20,644 bases of DNA. Source: Choristocarpus tenellus KU-1152 (taxonomy: Eukaryota > Phaeophyceae). Below, piece after piece: positions 1-11,000 of this stretch (positions are counted from its first letter, which is position 1; the number at the start of each line of letters is the position of its first letter). The stretch is from NCBI GenBank assembly GCA_964200185.2, contig CAXNAD020000383.1, positions 1 to 20,644 of the forward strand, given 5' to 3'. Both the position numbers and the translations under genes were made by a program. A model generated the notes under the pieces. The model searched no databases and was not told the DNA's origin. It saw only the letters and a list, made by a program, of their open reading frames with translations.

Positions 1-350
1 CCACCCACCCCCCTCCCTATTATGTTTATGAAGATTAGATAGGGGTGTTAGTACCTAATACTCATGTTATTACAGACAATAGGATATTATGTTATTCTGT
101 TATTAGGTTTGAGGAGCATTGCTATTACTGTGCCTAAGTTTTAACAATTGATCCACAAACAAGCATCAACTAACTGATTCTCATAGGTGGTGAACAATTT
201 TCTTTTTAACACACCCAGTACTGCCTGAGTAGTGACCAATAACTTTTAAAAACTAAAAAGAGATTTTATCGGGATAAAACCTATTCACCTCTATCTGAAC
301 AAACCCTAACCCTAATCACCTTGTTCTCTTTTGTGACCTGCTCTAAACAG

Positions 351-419
351 GGCATGCAAGGTGTACCTTATGCATACACAGGGGTGTATGACTGCTTCCG
401 TAGGACAGTCAAACATGAG
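351..419 (+). CDS. SLC25 carrier, penultimate exon
   Basis: The exon has 23 codons in phase 0. It follows the acceptor CTCTAAACAG at 341-350 and precedes the donor GAG|GTACAC. It encodes the loop before the amphipathic matrix helix of the third repeat and ends on the E of the EG motif. Confidence 0.85.
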
Positions 420-1743
420 GTACACTTCATCACACACACACACACACACACACACTTAACTCATTTCCTTGGAGATGTGTCTTGTGTGATTAACTTTTGA
501 AGGTTTATCTATGTGTTGTAGATTTTGTTTGATGACTATCACTAATATGTTTATTGTATTCATTGTTTATCATGTGTCACAGTTTAGGTGTTAGTAATTG
601 TGATGGTTTATTCATGCTGCTACTTTAGGAGTAAAAGTAAAAAAAAGTCAAGAACAATTGAGAGTAGGCAGGGTTACATCTTGAGGATAGCAAATCTTAC
701 CTAATCTTACCTAGAGAGTACAAAGGGTAAGAAAGTGTAATTTTGGACAATTGCAGGAAGAGCATTTGGTGAATTGTGGTGTGTGTCACTTTGGATGTGG
801 AAAGGAGTATCAAATTTGGGTACTGTACACTTACATACAGGGTAGGAAAGATGGCTTTGAATGCAATACAGACCAAACCTGCCTACCTCTCAATTGGTTT
901 GTCTCTAAACATAATGTGATTTATCAATGACACCATTGGGTAAGACAGTAGTGCTTCTATTAGGCATTATTATTATTATGATCACTTGAGGTGTGGGAAC
1001 ATATATTGGAGGAGTGGAATGAGGATAGTGTTGATACAAAAAAATGTGTTGGAGGCCATAATCGCAAAGGGTCATAAACATGTTTTTTGTCATTAGTTGA
1101 TAGCCATCAAGTCAGTCCATTGTGGTAAATTCATCCCCTGTGAAACAAATTGAAGGGATAAAGGTACATACTTCATGAATTTTTATTGTAGGGTAACTCA
1201 GAACTGGTATTAGAACTCTAACCCTTGATAGCATGCCAAACAGAGAGTGCTATTAAATATTCTTATCTCATAAAGTCTTTTTGATTTGAAAAGCAAAACT
1301 AGAGATGGTTGAATCAGATCAAAGTGGGGGCGCCATCTGTAAAGGGGCAATGAAATCAGACACCAACATAAAACAGTTAATTAAGTGGGATGAGGTGTCT
1401 GAAGGTTGAAGTTGAAGGATGGATATGTTGTCATTTTGAATCGGGTGTTTTTGTTTTGACAGCTAGCTTTGAGTACAGATAGCTACCCACTGTTGTTTTG
1501 AAAATAGAATGTGCACCCTCCTCACTCTGTTGTGGTTGATCATTATGAATTTATTTTCTTTTGACCATTATTGATTTAATGCAGGGTATACGGGGACTGT
1601 ATCGTGGACTGGGTCCAAACTTTCTCAAGGCTCTTCCTGCTATTGCCATCAGTTATGCTGTCTTTGAGAAAACCAAGAGGAAACTGTCCACCTATGTACC
1701 ACAGTCAAGATCTTCAAGGACGGTGCTGATTGGAGGAGATTAA
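351..1743 (+). CDS. Mitochondrial carrier (SLC25) family protein, C-terminal part, two exons
   Basis: Members of this family are six-helix transporters of the mitochondrial (sometimes plastid or peroxisomal) inner membrane that exchange nucleotides, cofactors or carboxylates. Two exons are visible, 351-419 and 1585-1743, joined by a phase-0 GT-AG intron of 1165 nt (donor at 420-421, acceptor AG at 1583-1584). They give 75 codons followed by TAA. The visible protein covers the third carrier repeat: the matrix loop ([15 protein letters not shown]), then the hallmark EGIRGLYRG motif split exactly by the intron, then the sixth transmembrane helix ([14 protein letters not shown]) and a short polar tail. 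The ISYAVFE helix ending resembles the CoA/ADP and ATP-Mg/Pi carrier subgroup (SLC25A16, A24, A42 type), but the substrate-contact helices lie outside the window, so the substrate is not assigned. The 5' part of the gene lies before position 1. It converges with UROD. Confidence 0.9.
431..455. repeat. (CA)n microsatellite
   Basis: An uninterrupted CA run of about 12 units lies 11 nt inside the SLC25 intron, just downstream of the donor. Confidence 0.95.
1585..1743 (+). CDS. SLC25 carrier, last exon
   Basis: The exon has 52 codons plus TAA. It follows a TTTAATGCAG acceptor. It starts on the G of the EG motif, continues through the sixth helix (residues about 15-32 of the exon) and ends in a hydrophilic tail of about 18 residues rich in S and R. 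Confidence 0.9.
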   Translation, partial: GIRGLYRGLGPNFLKALPAIAISYAVFEKTKRKLSTYVPQSRSSRTVLIGGD

Positions 1744-2014
1744 CCAAAGTTTTGATAGTTGGATTAGCTGATTGGAGGATGGGTGGATGGATGGACGGAT
1801 TGCATGTAAAAGATAAACTTTTTTATATATGCCACAACAGTAGTCCACAAGATTAGACTTGTTTTGTCTGTGGCCTATCTTGACTGAACAGATACATATC
1901 TCTTTGGTCAGTAATGTATCTTGCAAATATTTTAGGACTCTCATTTTTTGAGAGGATTTAGTTCTTGAGGGGCAAAGATGTGTGGAGGAAAGACACGTGC
2001 ATGTGTTGTGGAGG

Positions 2015-2020
2015 AATAAA
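2015..2020 (+). promoter_or_regulatory. Possible polyadenylation signal (AATAAA) for the SLC25 gene
   Basis: An AATAAA hexamer lies 271 nt after the SLC25 stop codon. Such hexamers are frequent by chance in AT-rich DNA, so this is only a candidate. Confidence 0.2.
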
Positions 2021-2656
2021 AGGGGTATACCTTTAGTGCTCTTCTGGGGTAGGTAATGAGGTACTACATATTGTGGGAGCGGTTTGAGCAAGAGGTGTCC
2101 AAACCTTATCCTTGAGTCTGGTTTTGAATAGAGGAGTACACTGTTTCTGGGGCTGAATACAGGTTCAGGTTGGATTGCTTAGTTTAACTGTGTCACTCGG
2201 TTTTTGTTCCTCTATTGGAGACCCCACATGTTTGTTTTTTTAATTTAAAGCATCTTCAAGGTAGTGGTGATTGGCAATCAGGTGGAAGCATGGGTCACTT
2301 GCCACCATCCTAAGAAGAGTGTGTGAGATATGTTTGGATTGACCAGAGTCTATCCTGCCTGTCCTTTCCTAAACAAACAAAATATATTAATAGATGCTGT
2401 TGGTTTTGTTTGTCAAGGTGTAGACAAATTCGTATTTTGTTACTTTTTTTTATTTGTCCATGTTCTTTTTTATATAAGTTATCCTCAAGGTGAGCTGGTC
2501 AGGTTGCATGAGAAGACTTGATTGTGGGACTCGGTTTCTTGATAGGTGTGATGCAGTCACACTATAGAAGTGAGTCATGGACGATGTTTTAGTTGTTGGA
2601 TTGATTATGATATGTCATGAACTACCTCCTCCTGTTTTGTTTTTGAGTGGTGAGTG

Positions 2657-3110
2657 TCAGGGGGTTTTGTCCTCTTCAGGAGGATATATTATCATTTGGG
2701 GGTCCTGTTCTATGTAACATGCATATATTGATAGCTCAGTTCGGAGCTGTTGTGAGAATCTTTTGTAGGAATAAATAATGTGATGTCTTTGTTCACACAG
2801 ATACTTAAATGTACCACTTACGAATGGTTGGCATGGTATGTCTATGTCCGATTTGATTGCTCCATCTCCAGGATACCTTGAATTCCCAGCTATACACAAA
2901 TACCGTACATCCTTGAATTCCCAGCTATACACAAATACCGTACATCCATACGGTACAATGTTCATTTGACACTCCAGACACATACTTTGTTCTCACTGCC
3001 CTCGATCTCATGGGAGAGTATATATCCAGCAGTGTATCCACATTATACTCATCATACTCATGATTTAGGAACTCACCATCAGTCTCTGAAGGAGTCGAGA
3101 CATGTTTATA
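2657..3110 (-). other. Coding-like segment, unassigned
   Basis: Two overlapping minus-strand frames in this stretch have acidic, protein-like composition. One, at about 2925-3110, contains SETDGEFLNHEYDEYNVD. The second runs on through both copies of the 35-bp duplication and meets a consensus GTAAGT donor in CCATTC|GTAAGT at about 2820. No family is recognised and no complete exon chain can be built, so this may be chance or a relic. Confidence 0.15.
2876..2945. repeat. 35-bp perfect tandem duplication
   Basis: Two identical copies (2876-2910 and 2911-2945) start CCTTGAATTC and end ACCGTACAT. The identity implies a recent duplication or an assembly stutter. Confidence 0.95.
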
Positions 3111-4534
3111 GCCATGTAAAATGCAATGTATTGTGTGCATGTGTGGGGCTGGTAGATTATCTAAAAAAGAAAATAAATCGGCAACTGATCAATATATTTT
3201 TGATGATACTGATAATATTCCATTTAATTAATTGTCATGCCTTACAACCCTCTTGAACACCCATCACTACAAGGACAGATTTGAGGGGCTAAACAGGACA
3301 AAAACCAGGAAGTGCTTCTTATCAACCATACCTACAAAGATTGCATATAGCAATAGCAACAATACCAATAACTTGGGTGTCACCACCACTTATCACTTCA
3401 CACAACTCATGCAATAACAACAATGGTTTATAGCACTGCATTCTTCTTTTGATTGCTTTTGTGTACTACATAGCTACATAGTTTGTGTCTAAAGTAATCC
3501 TCCTCAACACAATAATATATGCATGTTTGAAAATCGCATAGGATATAGAACCACTTACTTCCTCCCCTGAACGTTCTCAATAGACATACAAGAGCAATCC
3601 TCTAAATATACCAAATATACCAGACTCCCATGTAAGTCTTGTGTCAAAAGGAGTTAGCTCAGTAGTAGTACTTACTGACAAGAGCACAATATCTATTCAA
3701 ACCTCAAGACTATTGGAGGTCTTACTACACCACTCCCTTTGCTACAATCACATAGAGACACACTTTCTTTCCCATCTACCAACCAAAAGCACTTATCACT
3801 TATCCTGAGGTTACTGACACCAAGTGGCGTGTCATACTAGGTTCCCTATGTGGATATCCCAACCATTGAAATAAAATATATTATGGTATAGAGGAGGGTG
3901 AGGAGGGTGAGCAAAAATGGCCACTGGGTCCAAGGCAGGGATTCTGACTGTCCATTTCACAAGACGTTTGGATCAATATGATGAAACCAAGTACAGTACC
4001 TAGTACCAGGTAGAAGAAGAGCATTTCCTACAGCTTCATACATGTCCCTGTGAACCTGTGTTCAACAGTGAATGTACATGTCTCATTCATCCCTTCTACA
4101 CACATGCACAAACACACACAAACACAAATGTTTTCTCTTGGATGGAAACTGTTGATATTCATCTCCTCCATATTATACCTCAAAAACTGCACCACATAGT
4201 ATAATGTATAGGGTTAGGGTATATACCATGTGGGTTTGCCAAACTTGCCACAATGGGAACAGTCTTAAACCACTACAACAATACTACAACACCCCAAACA
4301 GTACATGTGACCCTACTTAAATCAGTAAGGTAGAAATGCCCCCTCGTAGTACCTTCACTGCCTCATCTAACTCATCTAACTCATATGGAAACCCCCACCC
4401 ATCAACCAACTGAAGGTCCAATTCTCCCTACTGAAGCAACCTGTCACCCTGGAACATGAGCAAGGGCCTCCACATCCTAACACATGTTGTGCCCCTCTAT
4501 TGCTTGTGCTTATCATGTCTTCAGTCTGTAACAA

Positions 4535-4540
4535 TTTATT
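4535..4540 (-). promoter_or_regulatory. Possible polyadenylation signal (AATAAA) for UROD
   Basis: On the minus strand an AATAAA hexamer starts 27 nt after the UROD stop codon, within the downstream sequence TGTCAAATAAATTG. The position is plausible for a compact 3' UTR. Confidence 0.3.
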
Positions 4541-4567
4541 TGACATGATCAATATGATGTATCATCA

Positions 4568-4702
4568 CTAAAAGCGGAAGTTCTTCACAGTGTCAATAAA
4601 GAACTTGGCATTCTCCTCCGATGTCTTGGCCTCAATGCCATGTCCCAAGTTCATCACGTGATTGCGACCTCCACCAGCACGTAAGATCTCTTCGGCTCGT
4701 TC
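4568..4702 (-). CDS. UROD: UROD exon 11: NLGHG and stop
   Basis: The exon has 44 codons plus TAG, phase 0, with acceptor ACTTTTAG. It encodes [21 protein letters not shown]; the His of NLGHG (residue 397) is the conserved catalytic histidine. The end KNFRF is at the usual family C-terminus. Confidence 0.95.
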   Translation of the reverse strand, partial: ERAEEILRAGGGRNHVMNLGHGIEAKTSEENAKFFIDTVKNFRF

Positions 4703-7700
4703 CTAAAAGTTAAATATAAATGTAAAGCAGGATAGCATGCATAAAGTTGCACATTCCATGGAGGAGTGATGTCATATGGTTTTTGATCGAATAGTGGATG
4801 GCGTTTGCACGGCTAAAATGCACACTGGTCTTACTTATTTGTTTAAAATGGATTATGCACTTACTGAGTACACAGTACTAGATAAAATTCCTAATACACA
4901 GTGCATATATGCCAATACACTGTGCATATATGCCTCTAACATAGGCCATAGTAAATGGTGACATTTGTACAACAGCATGCCTTGACTATGATGTACCGGC
5001 TCATTTGAACACAGGTCTACCACACTGTTCCAAGCTTTGAAAAAAAATCCAAGGTGATTGTGAGGAGGCAAATGTTAAGAAATACTTTCTTGTGGGGGGT
5101 GAAAACAACCTTGGGAAGAGCAAAAAAGTGTGTTGTGAGGGAATGGAGGTAGGTGAAGGAACTGTTGTAAGAGCGGGGATTCTTTTTACTCTCAGAATAG
5201 AGTCAGGTGGGGGGAAAGAGTGACAAGCAGTCACTAGTAGTCAGTGCTTGTTCAATTGTATCCCAAAAGCAGATAACTAGGACATTCAACTTCACACTCT
5301 TGGCAAATTACCAACCATATACTTACCGAGGGGAATTAGTATACATGACTACATTAGAAAGAAGAGTGGTATTAGTATACACGACTACATTAGAAAGAAG
5401 AGTGGTATTAAGGGAGAGTCTCTTCCCTTGAGCAAACACTTCACTTGTTCACAGATGCATCAACTAACTCCAGCAATACATCACAATAATTCTCTATTAA
5501 CCCTTGAGAGGCATGAACTCACCTAACCTTTGACATGCTGAATATACTTTTTGACCTGCCCTTGTACACTATTATTATAAATACAACAAGTCTCTTTGTC
5601 AAACACACAACAAGGTGCTAACTACCATCAGACTCTGTCCTCCACATGCAATCTCAAGACCATTCCATACCCTCTACCTTCCCTCAACCTTCACCTTGAA
5701 CACCATACATACCAACTGTGTTCTACTGATGAAAGAGTATTACCCACAAATAAACAATAACAATAACAAACCCTGGAGAGGCCACACACATACCTTAATG
5801 GTGGCATGGTCCCCAAACAGGATGGCGGGGTCAAGGTTGCCCTGGATTCCCAGCTTGTCACCTGTAAAACAATATTGCAAATGACCCAAGCATACAGAAT
5901 TCATCAAGAGGGGTTAGGGGGGGGGGATTATGAGGGATGGTTAAACTTGTCACTTATTGTACTGATGCAGACTGAGGGTATATACCTTGACAAGAGCGGT
6001 CAACTGGGTTAGGGTTAGGGTTAGCATTATTGCTGAGGGAGCAGTATTAGTAACACCAAGGAAAAAGGTAACACAATCACCAGCTATCGCCAACATCTAA
6101 TATTATCATTGAGCAGGATCAACTTTTCAGAGCAGTCTCCTGCATTTCTCATTTAACATTTCTCTACCAAACAGAAAACATAGATACAGACATAGAGATA
6201 AACAGATAATGCTATTAATGTCGTTAACAATAATGGGAGTTCAATAGGAAGTAGGCATGACAACAGAGGGGTACAAACATATATATCTATATAAATAGAA
6301 ACTAAAAAATTCACCTTCAACTCCTATTAATACCCTCCCTCTCATATATGATCAGCATCATACACCATTGTAGAACAAGTCCTCCTTGCCCTCCCTCCCT
6401 TCAGTATGTACAATAAAATACAACACTCCCTGTAATAATAATAATAATAGTGTGAAGTACACTCTTGACAGTACATCCCTCCCCATCATTAGAGTCCTCG
6501 CCTTGTGCCATGTCAATCCCTATCAAAGACAGTGGAAAATAAATCCCTTGTGTAGATAGGATAGGATAGGATAGGATAGGTGTGACCGTCATCACACACA
6601 CTCCCTGTATTAAAAAAAAATGTATTCACACAATGCATGCAAACATACATATTACACAAAAAAAATGATAAAAAAAATTGGGAACAAGAGTGCATGCCTA
6701 TCCTCTGCCGGGCCTCAGGAATTGTCACAGTCCAGTCCAGAGAGACAATGTCCACTCCAGAGCTAGCCATGCGCTCCAGGAGGGCTCCAGATTTGTTGAT
6801 GTATATGATCACCGGCACTTCTGGGTGGGCAGCCTTGATCTTCTCAATAACCATACACTGGGTGGGGTAGTGGATGTGTGGTATGTGTGGTAAGTGTGGT
6901 ATATGTGGTATGTGTGGTAAGTGTGGTAAGTGTAAGGGGATCAAAGACAAGTGGCCACAGACTAAACAATCAATGGGGGGACTGGGTTTGAGGAGTATAA
7001 GAGATGAAGTGTAAGGGATAGAGTATAAGGCATAAAGTATAATGGATAGAGTATAAGAGATGAAGTGTAAGGGATAGAGTATAAGGCATAAAGTATAGTG
7101 GATAGAGTAGAAGAGATGAAGTACAAGGGATAAAGTGTAAGAGATAAAGTATAAAGGCACTACTACCAAGGCACTGTACTACAACAGTAGGGATGAGGTA
7201 GTAGGATTATATACTGAGACCAAAGGATGTACCACTACAAAATGGCATAATTGCAACATACCTCCAAACTCCAGTAGTACCAATAGCTAGTACTTAGTGG
7301 GGATACTGGAACCAGTGTAAAGATGAAGTTGGGATTACCACATCACTCACTAGTCAGGACCAACTAGCCTCACTGATACCAAAGGTTGTAGTGGATGATG
7401 GCATGCTCTCCTTTTAAAGATGGAAGGACAGTGCAGAAACACTGACCAACAGAGACACCATTTTAAAAATAAATATAAAAATAAAATAAGAACAAAAAAC
7501 ATACGTACAATAGAAAACATAAATTCTATATAATATCTTTGTATTAACAATAATAAACAATTTAAGATCATTATTAAAAGAAAACCTATATCCCCGCTAG
7601 CTAGCAAACGGCGGATGGTGCTCCCATTGATAATCATCTTCCAAATGCTTTTAGTGCCATTGTTGACCTGACCTATTGTTGATCTGATATTCTGTGGCAT

Positions 7701-7947
7701 CAAGGATGGTCCTCACCCATTCACCACCCTCCACCCATCAAAGATGCCTGATACTAATGCACCCCTTGCAATAAAAAAATGTCAATCAATTAATGAATTG
7801 AATAAAACCAACACACCCTATGACACTATGACCAATATCAACAAATGCTCAGGGACAGAACTCTTTCAGAGATGGTCCTTTCATCAAACCATCTTTGTTT
7901 CATCAAACATTCCCTAGGGTACACACTTGTCTTTGCTCTTCAAACAT

Positions 7948-8000
<53 letters not shown>

Positions 8001-11000
8001 GACTAAGATGTTGAGAGTCTCTCCTGTCACTGGGGTCACAAGAAGGTTAAAATGTACTTTGAGATATTCACTATGTCACAACATGTGATGGCGTTTCACC
8101 TCTATTGTAACAACACCTCTATTGTAACAACATACTGGAGACACCTACAACTACTAGCACTAGCACTAGTACTTCATCGCTAAATTATCTTAATCCGGTT
8201 CATGTGGAAGGTATACCTGGTAAGGTGCAGCAAAGGCATCATAGTCTCTGGGGCTCAGGTGTCCTGCCCACGAGTCGAACACCTGAATCACTTGGGCACC
8301 ACTGTCCACCTATCAAAATCAATCAGAGTTATAGAGTTATACCATAGCACCACCACATAGTAAAAAAAAGAAGAATCAAACTGTGTGCAGAGGTACAGCC
8401 AGTTTTAATAGCTATTAGTATTTACTATAATTTTACTAGCTATTAATATGTCATGGATGGTGTGGTCAAAGTACTAGTACCATGATCATCATAGTGAGAC
8501 CACAACACATCAATCACATCAATACTCTATCCATCTATCTGTAAGAGATATCTGAATCTGCGAAGTGAGGACCACTACCAAGAGAAGCAACCACTCTTCT
8601 CACACGTGATATTAATAGAGTGACAAAACTGTTACTCATCTATTAAATTTTGTTAATTGTTAATATGTACTCTATTAAATTAATTGCTAACACAATGGAC
8701 ATGATGTACCAACCATTGGAAGAGGACAGGGAACACACTAATTGAGGTAAACAGAAGACTTGTCATACTCACTTCCTCACAAATTGGTAACGACACTCAG
8801 GAACTAATACACACACACACACACACATTTATCTATATATTACAAATATGTCTATATTACAAACATGTCACCATAACAACTTTACTCTCACCACCCTAAA
8901 AGTCACTACAGACACCCAAAAACACGCAATACATCCCTCAGTCAGTCAGTCAGTCAGTCAGTCAGTTAGTTAGTTACTTAGTTAGTCAGTCAACGTACAA
9001 AGTAAAAAAACATCCCAAAAACTGCACTTTGTATACACACAAGACACTGATAACTAAGTGTCTTTACACAATACCAACTACAGCAATATAATCACCGACC
9101 TGATAGTTGGCATAGTCTCCAATGGAGTCAGCCAGGCTCTTGAGCATGGAGTGCAAAAGATCTGGCTCTAGGAACATCATTTTCTTGATCTCAAGGTACT
9201 CCTTTGAGGTCTGACCCTGAACAATATTGACAACACATGGGGGGGAGGGGAGTGGGAAGGTAGTGCTTGAGCCAGTTGGTTGCCTATACTATAGATAGTA
9301 TGTACTATACATACCATTGCAGAGTACTACCTGTAGGGATAGGGTTAATGTTTACATTTCTTGACCTATAGGGTTAGGATTAGGGGATTATTTAATAAAG
9401 TAGGCGTAAAATTAAAAATAAATAAAATATGCCATGTTGATACCAGTAGTACTGATAACTAATAACTATTAACTAATCAGCAACTTACATTCCTAGTCAC
9501 ACATAAAAAAATGTGTGTAATACAAGAATTGTGTTTTTCAAAATGGATATCTGTTGTATCTATCATTTTGACATCTGAAGACACTGGAAACAGTCAAATA
9601 CAAAAAACATGCACTATTCAAGATGCCAACATGATAGATACCCACCCAACCCTAACCATTGAAATAGCCATTGTAAATTGAGTAAGAGGGTGCTTGGGGC
9701 ACTCTTTTCACTTGAAGTACTTGCTAACAAATATATATATATATTGCTGTCAGCAATTTTTGAAATAATTAAATATCTGATTAATGAAACATACACTATG
9801 TATCAATAGCATCGATATATATCAATAGCATCGATATGTATCAATAGCATCAATACTATCTGATTTAGTCCAACACTGAACTTTTTTTATTTTTATCAAT
9901 ACTAGTATCAATACTAGTCAAGACTGCATGCACAGCTCCAGAATCTAGTGTAGATCGACATCTATCGGCGACATCTCTCAGATCTTACGATAAATAGATC
10001 AACATCTCTCAGATCTTACGATAAATAGATCAACATCTCTCAGATCTTACGATAAATAGATCAACATCTATCAAATCTTACGATAAATAGATCAACATCT
10101 ATCACATCTTACGACAAATAACATAGGAGTTGTCAGGTCAATAGCCCCCCACTACTGGCTGCACTGACACTCTATAGTCTATCTATTGCATTCCAACAAC
10201 AGCATGTTTCATATTTCAACCAAAAGAATGTGAACATGAGACCTCCATGCCATACAAACAACTCAGACAAACAAACCTCCACCAAGTAAGTGGCCAAGGT
10301 GTAAGGAAGGCCCACAAAGCCTAGTACAGTGGCCTCATTCCCCACCACCCTCCTCAGCTCCCTCAGTGTCTCTCCCACAAATGGACAGGCCTTCTCTGGG
10401 TCAATAGGGTGCATCTTCTTCGCCTACCACATTTTAGGAGCACAAAAACAACAAGATGTTGAGGGGGGGGTGGGGGTGGGGGTGGGGGGGGAGCTACAAA
10501 AATGAAGAGGGGAACCAATAACCCTACTGGTGGAATAGAATAAGAAAAAACAGAGATGCTTTGTTAAGAGGTGGTAGTATCAATCACATTAATGATATTA
10601 ATTCAGCTTGTCTAATAGAAACATATTGCTGAGACAAGGGCGTAGAGGGGGATACACTGTATGTGGGGTGTGAATTTGTCAGTTTCACGTGTTACTTATA
10701 TATATTCTATATATAAGATATAATCAGGGAGGGGGGAAAATGCATTTCCTCAGACTTGAGTACAATCGATAGAGTGGATTGGTCCTCTAGTACAACATAC
10801 CCAGTACTCCACACAACTATCCCTAACCCTAACTTTATGAGAACATTCCCACTGCCACTACGGCCTTACTAAAGTTTGACACTATCTAATACTGTACCAT
10901 ACTATTGATTAAGAAATAGTGAGGGAGCACAATAGAGCCAATAATAGTTGTAGACATATGAGTGATTTAAAGGCTGCATTGAAATACACCTTGTCAAGTT

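Larger units (their letters stand above)
1744..4567. other. Convergent intergenic region without a confident gene
   Basis: This is the 2.8 kb between the stop codons of the carrier and UROD. It contains AT-rich spacer, a 35-bp tandem duplication (2876-2945) and a short GGGTTAGGGT run (4211-4220). Open frames up to 108 codons exist on both strands but overlap one another, and none shows a family motif. The segment at about 2650-3110 on the minus strand is the most coding-like and is listed separately. Confidence 0.6.
5862..6697 (-). other. UROD: UROD intron 9, apparent GC-AG intron
   Basis: The 5' splice site reads ATAG|GCATGC and the 3' site TTTTACAG|GT. Only this cut gives the conserved [14 protein letters not shown]. 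The nearest GT downstream (in CTCTTGTTCC) would insert four extra residues and replace the Gly by Cys. Other UROD introns in the window use GT. Confidence 0.75.

Noticed and set aside
3648-3730. tRNA-like start (GGAGTTAGCTCAGTAGTAG) resembling a polymerase III A box
   Set aside because: No complementary acceptor stem, no proper D or T stem and no good B box could be drawn, so neither a tRNA nor a tRNA-derived SINE is supported.
6870-7169. Long minus-strand open frame continuing upstream of UROD exon 9
   Set aside because: The extension is the 56-bp minisatellite and GT-rich repeat read in a Tyr/Leu-rich frame; the exon begins at the CCACCCAG acceptor, where conserved UROD sequence starts.
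7350-7703. Minus-strand hydrophobic open frame of 117 codons
   Set aside because: It is AT-rich sequence inside UROD intron 8; apparent transmembrane character is the usual result of translating A/T-rich DNA. No splice logic or motif.
9971-10121. Possible CRISPR-like array
   Set aside because: The repeats are directly adjacent with no unique spacers, and the host is a eukaryote; it is a minisatellite.
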